Below, piece by piece: positions 26,232 through 35,259 of a DNA stretch of 64,000 nucleotides. Each line of letters opens with the position of its first letter. Position 1 is the stretch's first letter. A program made the position numbers and the translations under genes. The DNA comes from Terriglobia bacterium (lineage in GTDB: Bacteria > Acidobacteriota > Terriglobia > Acidiferrales > UBA7541), in NCBI GenBank assembly GCA_020073705.1, contig JAIQES010000020.1, forward strand, positions 1-64,000. The letters are read 5' to 3'. The notes below the pieces were generated by a model. The model had not been told where the DNA came from. It made no database searches and saw only the letters and a program-made list of their open reading frames with translations.

Positions 26232-28037
26232 ATGCCAAGCGCACGGGGGATGATCAGGCGGCAAGTACGATTTTGTTTTGGAATCGCGTTGGCGGCCGGC
26301 CTGCTGCTGAGCCTCCCCGTGGTATGGGCGCAGTATCCTTTGCAATACCCTGCCAAGTCGGAAGTCAGCAAGGACGGAACGGCCATCCTGATCGAGGACT
26401 ATGCGACTCCGCCATTGTCGAGCGCGTTGATGGGCCACGATTACCCCCCTCCCATCGATTATCACGGGCAGCTCGCACGCGTGGTCTCGATGCGCTCGGA
26501 GCCGGCGGGTGCTCCGCTCGCGTCCACGCGATTTTTCGTCGCCGATATGAACGGCAATCTCTATATCCTGGACAAAGCGACCAGGAAGTTCACTCCGTAC
26601 ATCACCTTTGTCGAAATCTTCCCCAGGTACAGCACGGATCGTTTGACCACCGGGGTGGGTGTCATCGCCTTCGATCCAAATTATGCGAAGAACGGCAAAT
26701 TCTATACCGTGCACACGGAAGATCCCTCCAAGCCGGGTTCCGTCCAGCCGACCAATGCCCATATGCCGAGCCTGAAGCTCGATGGGTACGCGACGACTCC
26801 GGTGGTGAAACCTCCGGTGGGCGACGTCCAGAATGAGTCGGTCCTCGTGGAGTGGACGGATACGAACATAAAGAATTCCACGTTCGAGGGGACAGCGCGA
26901 GAGATCCTGCGCGTCGGGTTCAACACCGTGATTCACCCCATGGACGATGTTGTGTTCGATCCGCTCGCCAAGCCCGGCAGCGCGAACTACGGGAATCTCT
27001 ACGTTTCGACGGGCGATGGCGGATCGGGAGAGACTCCGGGACCCATTCAGATCATCCCGCAATCGCTGAACGCCTTGCAGGCCAAGATCCTGCGGATTAC
27101 TCCGAACCTGGCGTTGCGCCCGAAGGACAGGCTCAGCGAGAACGGCAGGTATCGCATCCCCAGCACTGGGCCTGACCCAAATCCATTTATTTCAGTTGCC
27201 GGAGCAAGGCCCGAAATCTTCGCGTACGGATTTCGCAATCCGCACCGCATGGATTGGGACCCGGTCACCAACACCCTACTCGTGAATGACATCGGCCTGC
27301 ATTCCTGGGAGGAGGTGGACATCGTCACCAGGGGCGGAAATTACGGCTATTCCCAGCGCGAAGGAAACGAAGTGTTGATCGTCCCCGGCGGGGGCAAGAC
27401 GGGCACGCAATCCAACCCGCAAGTTCCATTTCCGCAACTGGATCAACTCACCGTCGAGGGCCTGGAAAAACCTGTCGCGCCAATTTATCCCGTGGCGGTG
27501 TATAGCCATGAGGAAGGCGATGCAATTGGAAGCGGCTTCGTGTATCGCGGCAAGCTGATGCCGCAGATGGTCGGGAAGTATATTTTTACAGACATCACCA
27601 CGGGGCGTTTGTTTTACACCGATCTGGACGAAATGATCGCCTCGCGGAGCACGCGCGGCAAGCAGGCGCCCGTTCACGAAATCCAGGTGATGTACAAGAG
27701 CCCCTACGATCCATCCGGCGAGGGCCCGGTACAACGGCGGATGTATGACATTGTTGCAGAGGCTTATGCTCACAGGGATGGCATTGCCAGCGCGGATTCT
27801 CCGCAAGGCGTGCTCCCAGGAGCGCCAGCCACCACGGGCGGCTGGCGCGGCAAGACATTTCTTCCGGGCAAGACGGACCCGTACGGCGTCCCCTACGGCG
27901 GAGGCCGCGCGGATGTGCGGCTTTCCATGGGCGGCGACGGCGAACTCTACATTATGAGCAAGAGCGACGGCATGATTCGTAAAATGGCGGCTGTCGTGAC
28001 GCCGCCGCCGGCCTCGAAGCAAATGGCATCACACTGA
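26232..28037 (+). CDS. Exported glucose/sorbosone-dehydrogenase-type (PQQ sugar dehydrogenase fold) protein
   Basis: 601 residues from ATG 26232, behind AGGGAGGCG; a frame reaching 26124 would bury the signal peptide. MPSARGMIRRQVRFCFGIAL then a hydrophobic core and VWAQ is an export signal. The body is a six-bladed beta-propeller of the GSDH family: LYILDKATRKFTPY, TGVGVIAFDPNYAKNGKFYT, LYVSTGDGGSGE, FAYGFRNPHRMDWDP, NDIGLHSWEEVDIV and RGGNYGYSQREGNEV. The paired N-x-G-W/Y and R-N-P-x-R motifs line the PQQ site in soluble glucose dehydrogenases. The substrate is a sugar, aldose-like compound or aldehyde in the periplasm; PQQ synthesis genes are not in the window. It lies just outside the repeat-bounded island. 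Confidence 0.82.
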   Translation: MPSARGMIRRQVRFCFGIALAAGLLLSLPVVWAQYPLQYPAKSEVSKDGTAILIEDYATPPLSSALMGHDYPPPIDYHGQLARVVSMRSEPAGAPLASTRFFVADMNGNLYILDKATRKFTPYITFVEIFPRYSTDRLTTGVGVIAFDPNYAKNGKFYTVHTEDPSKPGSVQPTNAHMPSLKLDGYATTPVVKPPVGDVQNESVLVEWTDTNIKNSTFEGTAREILRVGFNTVIHPMDDVVFDPLAKPGSANYGNLYVSTGDGGSGETPGPIQIIPQSLNALQAKILRITPNLALRPKDRLSENGRYRIPSTGPDPNPFISVAGARPEIFAYGFRNPHRMDWDPVTNTLLVNDIGLHSWEEVDIVTRGGNYGYSQREGNEVLIVPGGGKTGTQSNPQVPFPQLDQLTVEGLEKPVAPIYPVAVYSHEEGDAIGSGFVYRGKLMPQMVGKYIFTDITTGRLFYTDLDEMIASRSTRGKQAPVHEIQVMYKSPYDPSGEGPVQRRMYDIVAEAYAHRDGIASADSPQGVLPGAPATTGGWRGKTFLPGKTDPYGVPYGGGRADVRLSMGGDGELYIMSKSDGMIRKMAAVVTPPPASKQMASH

Positions 28038-28238
28038 CCAGGCGGAACTACTACTACACGGCGGGTTATTCAGAGGAAGGCCGGCATTAGTTTTTAAACC
28101 TGCGGTACCAATTCTAGGGGCCGAGAATGAACAAATTTACAAGATCGCCCGGAAGTATTCCCACTTCGCTTTTTATCCCATTTGCAACTCATCTCAGAAC
28201 GGCTCCGAGTTGGGTTACATCTTAAATGGCGCGACCAT

Positions 28239-28274
28239 ACTCCCTTCGGTTACATTTTAGACGGCGCGATACGA
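28239..28274 (+). repeat. 36-bp inverted repeat, left copy
   Basis: The 36 bases from ACTCCCTTCGGTTACATTTT to CGCGATACGA are an exact reverse complement of 46641-46676. A degenerate direct copy of part of it lies just before (28213-28235: GGTTACATCTTAAATGGCGCGA against GGTTACATTTTAGACGGCGCGA at 28250-28271), 37 bases apart. It ends 98 bases before the cupin start. It may be a shared promoter/operator or the end of an inserted segment. The rest of 28038-28238 shows nothing else. Confidence 0.9.
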
Positions 28275-28288
28275 TTGTATGCAAAAGC

Positions 28289-28307
28289 GCTTATGTGTAT
28301 CATAAGC
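28289..28307. promoter_or_regulatory. Palindromic operator candidate
   Basis: GCTTATGTGTATCATAAGC has perfect 7-base arms around five bases and sits 66 bases before the cupin gene. Related elements TATG-N6-CATA at 43584 and CCTATGTATAGG at 42959 lie 55-80 bases ahead of two other island genes. This would suit a GntR- or TetR-like regulator, none of which is encoded in the island. Confidence 0.5.
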
Positions 28308-28372
28308 CCGATTCGTGCGCCACCGAAGTGGCAGAGTGACTCGTCGCAGAATCGTTGGCCAGACCGAGGTGA

Positions 28373-29743
28373 ATGGACATGAGCGAATTCCTGGACGATC
28401 TATACAACGGAATCGTATCGCGACGCTCGTTTCTTGAAAAACTATCGGCGACCGCGGCGGGATTGCCGTTGCTAGCCGGCACAGTCGCCGGCGCAGCAGA
28501 GCCGCAGTCGGGCCATTCTCAGGCGGGTGCCAGCGCAGCCACTCTGAAAGGCACCGGCAAGCAAAAAGAGCTCGACATTGACCAACTGCCCGATGAAAAC
28601 CTTACGCTCAGTCCCTCGAATATCGGCGGCGGTGGACGGATCGAGCGTAACTTCTATCGCCGCTGGATTAAGTTCACGAAGATTCCCACTGTGGAGGGCT
28701 ATTCCATACTGGACGCGCGCACCCAGGAAGTCTTTCCGTGGCCGGAGGTGGAGGGGCGCGGCGTCTACCTGAACTTTTCTGGAAATGTTCACATGGATGG
28801 CGTGATCTACGAAATCCCGCCGGGTAAAGCTCTGGCCGCGCGGCACAACTTCTACGAGCAGAACCTGATAGGATTGACGGGCAGAGGCTATACCATCGTC
28901 GGCCAGGGCCGGCACGCCAATAAGGTGGAGTGGGGAGAGGGCAGTCTGCTTGCCGTGCCCTTGAACGCGGTCCATCGTCATTACAACGCTGATCCGGCAC
29001 ATCCGGCGCGTCTTTTGGCGATTACGAGTTTCCCGTTGATGCTGCAAATATTCGGCAGCCTTCGCCTAATCAATGATCTGCCGTTTGAGTTTACCAACCG
29101 TTACAATGGCTCGCCCGAATACTTCACCAAGAAGAGTCGGATCGCACAGCGCTGGGATGAGGCCAACTTCGTTCCTGACATGCGCGAGGCGGAACTGGTG
29201 GAGTGGTCCGAGCGTGGAGGGGGCGACCGCAGCTTCTTCTGGAAAATGGCTGGGCAGACGTTCCTGGAACCCCATGCGTCGGAATTTGAGATCGGTTCGT
29301 ACAAACTCGGGCACCGGCATCCCTACGAAGCCATTATCCTGACTCTGAACGGGAAGGGCTTTTCGCTTGCTGGCAAGGATGGCCTGGACGAATCAAAGTC
29401 GGTGAAATTAGACTGGCAAGCCGGCTCGATCATTTCTCCCCCGTTCTATTGGTGGCATCAACATTTCAACACCGGGCCAACTCCCGCCAGATATTTTGCG
29501 ATGACCGAAGGCGATTTCCCGAAGCGTCTCGGCATACCCTTGGACGTCCAGCAAATTGAGGCGAATGAGGAAGATCCTCGAATCAAGCAGCGGTTTGAAC
29601 AGGAGCTGAAAAAGGCGGGAATGGCGAAGGCAGATGTGCACCACAACCTGGACGAGAGCGACCATCCCGGCCATAGCCATAGTCACGGTCGCGGCCACAC
29701 ACACAGCCATGCTCACGATGGTGAGCACTCGCATGAGGTGTGA
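28373..29743 (+). CDS. Tat-exported cupin protein with His-rich C-terminal tail
   Basis: 456 residues. A twin-arginine signal SRRSFLEK (Arg17-Arg18) and a hydrophobic stretch ending AGAAEP predict export in folded form, usual for metalloproteins. Two cupin-like cores follow: around 130-235 (PPGKALAARHNFYEQNLIGL, HANKVEWGEGSLLAVPLNAV, HRHYN) and around 310-380 (GHRHPYEAIILTLNGKG, SIISPPFYWWHQHFN). Both have His clusters able to bind a metal. The last 30 residues are a His-rich tail (HSHSHGRGHTHSHAH-like). The nearest relatives I can think of are gentisate-dioxygenase-type bicupins, but identity is uncertain. It heads the plus-strand arm of the island, 98 bases from the left 36-bp repeat, and a nickel-type transporter follows. 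Confidence 0.75.
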   Translation: MDMSEFLDDLYNGIVSRRSFLEKLSATAAGLPLLAGTVAGAAEPQSGHSQAGASAATLKGTGKQKELDIDQLPDENLTLSPSNIGGGGRIERNFYRRWIKFTKIPTVEGYSILDARTQEVFPWPEVEGRGVYLNFSGNVHMDGVIYEIPPGKALAARHNFYEQNLIGLTGRGYTIVGQGRHANKVEWGEGSLLAVPLNAVHRHYNADPAHPARLLAITSFPLMLQIFGSLRLINDLPFEFTNRYNGSPEYFTKKSRIAQRWDEANFVPDMREAELVEWSERGGGDRSFFWKMAGQTFLEPHASEFEIGSYKLGHRHPYEAIILTLNGKGFSLAGKDGLDESKSVKLDWQAGSIISPPFYWWHQHFNTGPTPARYFAMTEGDFPKRLGIPLDVQQIEANEEDPRIKQRFEQELKKAGMAKADVHHNLDESDHPGHSHSHGRGHTHSHAHDGEHSHEV

Positions 29744-29827
29744 GGGCGGCACGGCCGATACGCACCAAACTCCTTGTGTGTTTGGCCACGGTGATTCGTT
29801 GTTGGCAGGCGTCTGGTTGTTGTAGCG

Positions 29828-30634
29828 ATGAACCTGATTAACTTTCTCTCCATCTTGGTGCTGGGATTTTTTCTCGGGATGCGGCACGCGACCGATCCCG
29901 ACCATGTCATCGCGATCACCACGATTGTGTCGCGATATCGGAGTGTAAGTTATGCGGCGGTGATTGGAATTCTTTGGGGCCTGGGCCATACGGTGACGAT
30001 TTTGGCCGTAGGCGGGAGCATCATTTTATTTGGATGGGTAATCCCAGTTCGGATCGGCCTCTCGATGGAATTTTCCGTTGCCTTGATGCTGATCCTGCTC
30101 GGAATTCTCAATTTGACGGGGATTCTCCAAACGCTAAGCGAGCAATTTATTCCGGGGCACGGGAAAATTCATTCCCATTCTCACCGCCATGGCGGGTCCG
30201 TTCATACCCATTTGCACGGGCATGATCCGCAAGCTCACCCTCATATGATCGGACAGACGCCCGTGAAAGCGAGCGATACACATTTCGGCTCGATGGGCAT
30301 CTATCATATGCTGCGCCCGGTGATTGTGGGCCTTGTACACGGCCTTGCGGGGTCTGCCGCCGTGGCACTGCTGGTTCTGGCAACAATTCGAAACCCGAAG
30401 TGGGCAGTTGCTTACCTCCTTCTGTTTGGAGTAGGAACCATGGTGGGCATGATGCTCATCACGATAGCGATGTCTCTGCCGTTTGCTCACACCGCGAAGA
30501 GCTTTCCTCACATGAACCGGGGATTCAGGATCGCCTCTGGGCTGCTGAGCCTGGGATTTGGTCTATTTCTGGTTTACCAAATTGGATTCGCAAACGGTCT
30601 GTTTACCAGCCATCCGATCTGGACGCCGAGGTGA
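29828..30634 (+). CDS. Nickel/cobalt transporter, NicO/HoxN-related
   Basis: 268 residues with six to seven membrane helices. The N-terminal signature GMRHATDPDHVIAI contains H-x4-D-H (His20, Asp25, His26), the metal-selecting motif of Ni/Co permeases. A cytoplasmic loop near 115-145 is strongly His-rich (HSHSHRHGG, HTHLHGHDPQAHPH), another hallmark. Further motifs are GILWGLGHTVTI and GLVHGLAGSAAVALL. It would carry Ni2+ or Co2+ across the inner membrane. It is 84 bases downstream of the His-tailed cupin, so both metal-binding proteins are probably one transcription unit. Confidence 0.85.
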   Translation: MNLINFLSILVLGFFLGMRHATDPDHVIAITTIVSRYRSVSYAAVIGILWGLGHTVTILAVGGSIILFGWVIPVRIGLSMEFSVALMLILLGILNLTGILQTLSEQFIPGHGKIHSHSHRHGGSVHTHLHGHDPQAHPHMIGQTPVKASDTHFGSMGIYHMLRPVIVGLVHGLAGSAAVALLVLATIRNPKWAVAYLLLFGVGTMVGMMLITIAMSLPFAHTAKSFPHMNRGFRIASGLLSLGFGLFLVYQIGFANGLFTSHPIWTPR

Positions 30635-30808
30635 CGCTTGTCGCCGCGGAACCCTCGCCGGTTCGCTGTGGTCTCAACTTGACGACGGGTCTTTTTTCCT
30701 ATCGGATGGATTAGATGATTTTCCGGGCTTTGTTCGCGCCCAGCATGGTAAGAGCTGTCGGTGCGGCCCCGCTCAGTCACGCATGGCTGCATGCACAAAG
30801 GAGGAACT

Positions 30809-32305
30809 ATGCAATTGGCAACAGCCGACCCAGGTGCGTCCCTGGTCGGGTACCGTGATCTGCGCGAGTGGCTTGCGGCCGTGGAGGCGATGGGCGAACT
30901 CAAGACGGTCCGGGGCGTGCCTTGGGATCGCGAAATGGGCGCTATGGTGGATATGGCCTATCGGGCCAAGGGCAGCGGCAAGTGTCCCGCCATTTTGTTT
31001 GACGATGTGCCGGGGTATCCTGCCGGCTACCGGTGTCTCTACGGCATGATGGCTTCGCCTCGCCGCTTTGCTTTTACCGTCGGAGGCATTGACGTAAAGA
31101 CCGCGCACAACAACATCGAGTACCTAAAGCAATACCGTGCTCGGATGAAGGACATCCAGTACATCCCGCCGGTCTTTGTGGATCGCAGTCCCATTTTCGA
31201 AAACGTGATGGAAGGAGACGATATTGACCTATTCAAGCTGCCCGTGCCCATCCATCACGAACTGGATGGCGGTCGTTACATCGGCACGGCGTGTGGCGTC
31301 ATCACGCGTGACCCCGACACTGGCGGGCTGAACTGCGGCACCTACCGAATCCAAGTCCACGATGCGAAGACGTGCACCTGCTACATCTCCCCGGGCAAAC
31401 ACGGGCGGCTTCACCGCGACCAATACTTTGAGCGCGGCCAGCATTGCCCGGCGGTCGCTGTCGTCGGCATAGATCCCATATTGTTCCTTGCGGCGCGCTA
31501 CCAGGTCCCCCCGGGACTGTCGGAGTTGGATTGGGTCGGCGGCATGCGCGGAGAGCCGCTCGGGGTGGTGCGCAGCAAGTACACGGATCTGCCGATTCCT
31601 GCGAACAGCGAAATCGTGCTCGAGGGCGAGTTCCGCGCCGACGAACGGCGCCTGGAAGGACCGTTCGGCGAGTGGCCGGGCTACTACGCGGGCGGAAAGA
31701 TGGAGGAACCTGTCTTCCGCATCAAGCGAGTCCTATTTCGCCATCAGCCGATCCTGACCTGCGCGGCTTCCATGAAACCTCCGCACGCTCACCTCTACGA
31801 GCGCGCGTTTACGCGCTCGGCAGCGTTGTGGGAAGGTCTCGAAAAGGCTTCCGTTCCCAACCTCGCTGGCGTGTGGGTGCATGAAGCGGGTGCCGGGCGC
31901 ACGTTCAACGTGGTCAGCATCAAGCAGCGGTACTACGGCCACTCCCGGCAAGCAGGACTGCTGGCCAGCCAGATGGTCCCGGTCGCCTACGGCAACCGCT
32001 GGACAATTGTGGTTGACGACGACATTGATCCATCCCGGCTCGAGGAAGTGATCTGGGCCATGGGCACGCGTTGCGACCCCAAGCAAGATCTGGAGATCAT
32101 GAGCAAATGCTGGAGCAGCAAGATTGACCCGATGGTTTTTGACCAGCACTACTACAACTCCCGGGTGGTCGTTGACGCGTGCATTCCTTACGAGCATCGC
32201 AACGACTTCTCTCGCGTGGCCGAAACCAGTCCGGAGTTGCGAGAAAAGATGCTCACGAAATATCGGCGCGATTTCCACGACCTTCTGGGCGAAGAGCTGG
32301 TCTGA
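30809..32305 (+). CDS. UbiD-family prenyl-FMN decarboxylase (copy 1)
   Basis: 498 residues from ATG 30809 behind AAAGGAGGAAC; an upstream in-frame ATG at 30761 lacks such a site. UbiD enzymes (de)carboxylate unsaturated or aromatic acids with prenylated FMN. The N-terminal domain (YRDLREWLAAVEAMGELKTV), the FMN/metal half (HHELDGGRYIGTACGVITRD, GTYRIQVHD) and the catalytic motif EGPFGEWPGYY are intact. Arg180, Glu283 and Glu288 correspond to the R173-E277-E282 set of fungal Fdc1. Nothing identifies the substrate. The amidohydrolase follows 48 bases downstream, so the pair may act in sequence. No ubiX (prenyl-FMN synthase) gene is nearby. Confidence 0.92.
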   Translation: MQLATADPGASLVGYRDLREWLAAVEAMGELKTVRGVPWDREMGAMVDMAYRAKGSGKCPAILFDDVPGYPAGYRCLYGMMASPRRFAFTVGGIDVKTAHNNIEYLKQYRARMKDIQYIPPVFVDRSPIFENVMEGDDIDLFKLPVPIHHELDGGRYIGTACGVITRDPDTGGLNCGTYRIQVHDAKTCTCYISPGKHGRLHRDQYFERGQHCPAVAVVGIDPILFLAARYQVPPGLSELDWVGGMRGEPLGVVRSKYTDLPIPANSEIVLEGEFRADERRLEGPFGEWPGYYAGGKMEEPVFRIKRVLFRHQPILTCAASMKPPHAHLYERAFTRSAALWEGLEKASVPNLAGVWVHEAGAGRTFNVVSIKQRYYGHSRQAGLLASQMVPVAYGNRWTIVVDDDIDPSRLEEVIWAMGTRCDPKQDLEIMSKCWSSKIDPMVFDQHYYNSRVVVDACIPYEHRNDFSRVAETSPELREKMLTKYRRDFHDLLGEELV

Positions 32306-32353
32306 TCTTCACGGGCACAGCAAGGCAATGCCAACAAAAAGGAGCATCGAACC

Positions 32354-33331
32354 TTGATCATTGATTTCCAGCACCACTACATTCCGCAAAAACTTGCCGA
32401 GCAGCATGGGGCGCGCCGGGGCGAGAAGGTAGTCCTTACCGAAGGCGGGACTCCCAAATTCACGATGCACGATCGCGTTTTCGATCTCCAGCAGCAACTC
32501 CGCGACTTGGAAGTGTCAGGCATGGACCTGGCCGTGCTCTCCTGCCCGTTGGGCTGGGATGCTTCGCTGGAGGATTGCCAGCGGATCAACGATGAGTACG
32601 CTGCGGTGCAGCAGGAACACGGAGATCATTTCGCGGGACTCGCGCACGTCCCGGTCCACGAAGGGAAGACAGCCCTGCGGGAATTGGACCGCGCCATCAC
32701 GCAGCTTGGCTTGCGTGGCGTCACAATCATGTCGCAAATTAAGGGAGCAACACTCGACGCGCCCGCTTTTCGGGAGTTCTTTGCGAAGACGGTCGAACTC
32801 GATATTCCCATCTTCGTGCATCCCGCGCTCGTGCCCCACGGCTACGCCCACGCGATGGATTACGACTTGATTCGGATCATCGGGCGGGAACTCGACCTCT
32901 CCCTAGCCGTAACCCGGCTGATCGCGGGTGGCGTCCTGGACGCATTCCCCGCGCTCAAGCTGGTGATGGCCCACTTCGGAGGAGGCATTGCCGCGATCAA
33001 GGAAAGATTAGTCAACAAAGCCTATCGCTTTGGCACGCGGCTATCGCGGCCGTTCGACGACTACTTCGGCCAACTCTATTTCGACATGGCCGGGTTCGAG
33101 GGAGGCCCCGCCGCGCTTCAGTGCGCCCTGACCGGGATTAAGCCGGAGCGGCTCGTTTTCGCCACCGACTATCCGCAAGATTTCACCGGTGTCGTCACGA
33201 ATACGGGAAAAGGATCGGCGCAGATTCGCGACTACATCCAGAGCGTTCGCGATTTGCCGTTGCCGGCAGCCGCGATTGAAGCCATGCTCGGAGGCACGGC
33301 GGCGCGGCTGCTGAAGCTCCGCGTTTCGTAG
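32354..33331 (+). CDS. ACMSD-like amidohydrolase (amidohydrolase_2)
   Basis: 325 residues from TTG 32354. It is a TIM barrel of the metal-dependent decarboxylase/hydrolase group that includes 2-amino-3-carboxymuconate-semialdehyde decarboxylase and resorcylate decarboxylases. The first strand reads DFQHHYIP: the usual H-x-H is Q-H-H, so the first metal His is Gln6 while His8 is kept. Other site residues are His in PIFVHPALVP (about 156), His in VMAHFGGG (about 214) and Asp in VFATDYPQD (about 275). It probably removes CO2 from, or hydrolyses, a ring-derived acid. It lies between two UbiD genes on the same strand. Confidence 0.88.
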   Translation: MIIDFQHHYIPQKLAEQHGARRGEKVVLTEGGTPKFTMHDRVFDLQQQLRDLEVSGMDLAVLSCPLGWDASLEDCQRINDEYAAVQQEHGDHFAGLAHVPVHEGKTALRELDRAITQLGLRGVTIMSQIKGATLDAPAFREFFAKTVELDIPIFVHPALVPHGYAHAMDYDLIRIIGRELDLSLAVTRLIAGGVLDAFPALKLVMAHFGGGIAAIKERLVNKAYRFGTRLSRPFDDYFGQLYFDMAGFEGGPAALQCALTGIKPERLVFATDYPQDFTGVVTNTGKGSAQIRDYIQSVRDLPLPAAAIEAMLGGTAARLLKLRVS

Positions 33332-33664
33332 GCGGGGCTCAGCACACGGCTGAGTAGACTCTTTCTGAGGCTAAGATTACGCGGCAGCAAGAGAGGCTCG
33401 TCAGACGGGCAAGAACGCGCTGTCGGAATCCCGCTGATCTCGCTGGGGGCTGCTCTGGTGGCAAATTTGTTGTCTTGAAGGTAGGAGACGCTTAAGATAC
33501 GCGAGCCAGAGGTCTAAATCGGGAATTCCGGATAAAACTATAAGCGCTGAACAGCAGATGCGTTGATTGCTCATGCAAGATTCCGATCGAGTAATTAGTC
33601 CTATAATTGGAAGTTATTGGCCGCGACTGACGCAATAATATCCGTATGGAGATCAGGAGGTCTC
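33332..33664. other. Spacer upstream of second UbiD
   Basis: About 330 bases without a gene. The AGGAGG ribosome site at 33655-33660 belongs to the next gene; an ATAAGC half-site resembling the 28289 palindrome lies near 33540. No repeat or RNA gene recognised. Confidence 0.4.
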
Positions 33665-35155
33665 GTGCACGATTTGCGCAATTGGTTGAAACAAGTCGAC
33701 GAGATGGGAGAGTTGAAGGTCATTTCCCAACCGCTCGACTGGAATGAGGAAACCTCGGCCCTGGATTATATGGTCAGCCAACGCGAAGGGGCGCCGGCAC
33801 TGTTATTCGAAAACATCAAAGGCGCTGCTCCGGGCTTTCGCGCCTTGTATAACCTGTTTGGGACCAGCAAGGAGCGTATTGCGGCTGCCTCTGGATTTCC
33901 TCGGGGCAAGAGCCTTACGGAGTTGATTCAGATAGTGCGCGACGGCTTTGGCACCAAAATCCCTCCCGTGAAGATTCCAGCCGAGCGAGCTGTGGTGAAC
34001 GAAAACGTGCTCCTCGAAGATAAGGCCGATATCACCATTTTCCCCGCGCCCAAGATGTGGCCTCTCGACGGGGGCCGGTACCTTGGAACTTGGGATCTTT
34101 TTGTCACCCGCGATTTGGAGGATGGCCATTTCAACGTCGGCACCTACCGCCAGATGGTCAAGGGCCCCAAGGAATTGTTTGTCTATTGGTCTCCGGGCAA
34201 GGATGCCCGGCTGCAAGCAGAGCGTTACTGGCAGCGCGGCCTCTCGTTCCCGGTAGCCGCCGTCTACGGCCCTGAACCGCTGATGTTTATGGTCAGTACC
34301 CAGACTCTGCCGAAGACAGAGTCGGAATATGATTACGCCGGAGGATTGGCCGGGCAACCTGTGGAAGTTTTCGAAAGTCCTGTTACAGGGCTCTTGCTGC
34401 CTGCCAATGCGGAGATCATTATTGAAGGCATGATGCGGCCTGGAAACAATGCGATGGAAGGGCCGTTCGGGGAGTTTACGGGATATTATGGCCGGCCCGA
34501 AGCCTCTACGCCGATCATTGATGTGAAGTGCGTTCGTTACCGCAACAATCCCATCCTCACTTGCGCGCTCATGGCAGACTATCCAGCTTGCGAACAGAGC
34601 CTGTTCTTCAGCATCGTTCGTTCCGCCGGGATCTGGGCCGACTTGCAAAAGCTTGGAATTCCGGGCATTCAGGGAGTGTTCGCCTTTCCGGAAGCCGCAG
34701 GTGGGTTTGGCGCCACGGCAGTCTCCATCGAGCAACGCTATGCCGGCCACGCTTCCCAAACCGCCGCTCTAACGGCTCAAGTGCCGGCCGGCGCCTATTA
34801 CGGCAAATACGTTATCGTAGTAGATGAGGACGTGGACCCGACTGACATTCATCAAGTTTTATGGGCGATGACCACACGCTCGGACCCCGCCACCGACATC
34901 GATATCTTGCGCTCGACCTGGTCCACCTACCTGGATCCTACCAAGAATCCTCCCGAGGAGCGCCCCTACGGCTCCAAGGCCTTGATCAATGCTTGTAAAG
35001 AGCACAAACATTTGAAGCAGTTTTCGAAGCGTTCCCGTTTACGGCGGGAAGTTTATGAAAGACTCGTCAAGCGGTGGAGTGAATTTGGTTTTAAGTTTCC
35101 GCCTCCCGTGATTCGCCATTTTGAGGAGGATGAGGCTTCCGCTGTCCGGAAGTAG
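33665..35155 (+). CDS. UbiD-family prenyl-FMN decarboxylase (copy 2)
   Basis: 496 residues from GTG 33665, chosen because AGGAGG lies just upstream and the protein then begins MHDLRNWLKQVDEMGELK, as other UbiD proteins do; the open frame reaches a TTG at 33617. Catalytic residues are Arg162 (FNVGTYRQM), Glu265 and Glu270 (MEGPFGEFTGYYG). FMN and metal loops are conserved (LDGGRYLGTWDLFVTRD, SPGKDARL). It is only distantly similar to the other three copies, so it should act on a different acid or be a different subunit. It ends the plus-strand arm and converges on the cytochrome c gene. Confidence 0.92.
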   Translation: MHDLRNWLKQVDEMGELKVISQPLDWNEETSALDYMVSQREGAPALLFENIKGAAPGFRALYNLFGTSKERIAAASGFPRGKSLTELIQIVRDGFGTKIPPVKIPAERAVVNENVLLEDKADITIFPAPKMWPLDGGRYLGTWDLFVTRDLEDGHFNVGTYRQMVKGPKELFVYWSPGKDARLQAERYWQRGLSFPVAAVYGPEPLMFMVSTQTLPKTESEYDYAGGLAGQPVEVFESPVTGLLLPANAEIIIEGMMRPGNNAMEGPFGEFTGYYGRPEASTPIIDVKCVRYRNNPILTCALMADYPACEQSLFFSIVRSAGIWADLQKLGIPGIQGVFAFPEAAGGFGATAVSIEQRYAGHASQTAALTAQVPAGAYYGKYVIVVDEDVDPTDIHQVLWAMTTRSDPATDIDILRSTWSTYLDPTKNPPEERPYGSKALINACKEHKHLKQFSKRSRLRREVYERLVKRWSEFGFKFPPPVIRHFEEDEASAVRK

Positions 35156-35259
35156 AATGAATCCGCGCGGGGAGTGATGTAATCCCGGTTGGTATGGGTT
35201 GGTAAGGGTGCTAAGGAGCTACTAAGATTCGTCCTTCCTATCGAACAGCGAAAACCTTG

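Noticed and set aside
26184-27062. 292-codon frame opposite the exported dehydrogenase
   Set aside because: Antisense to a clear beta-propeller gene; Arg/His-rich composition typical of shadow frames in GC-rich DNA.
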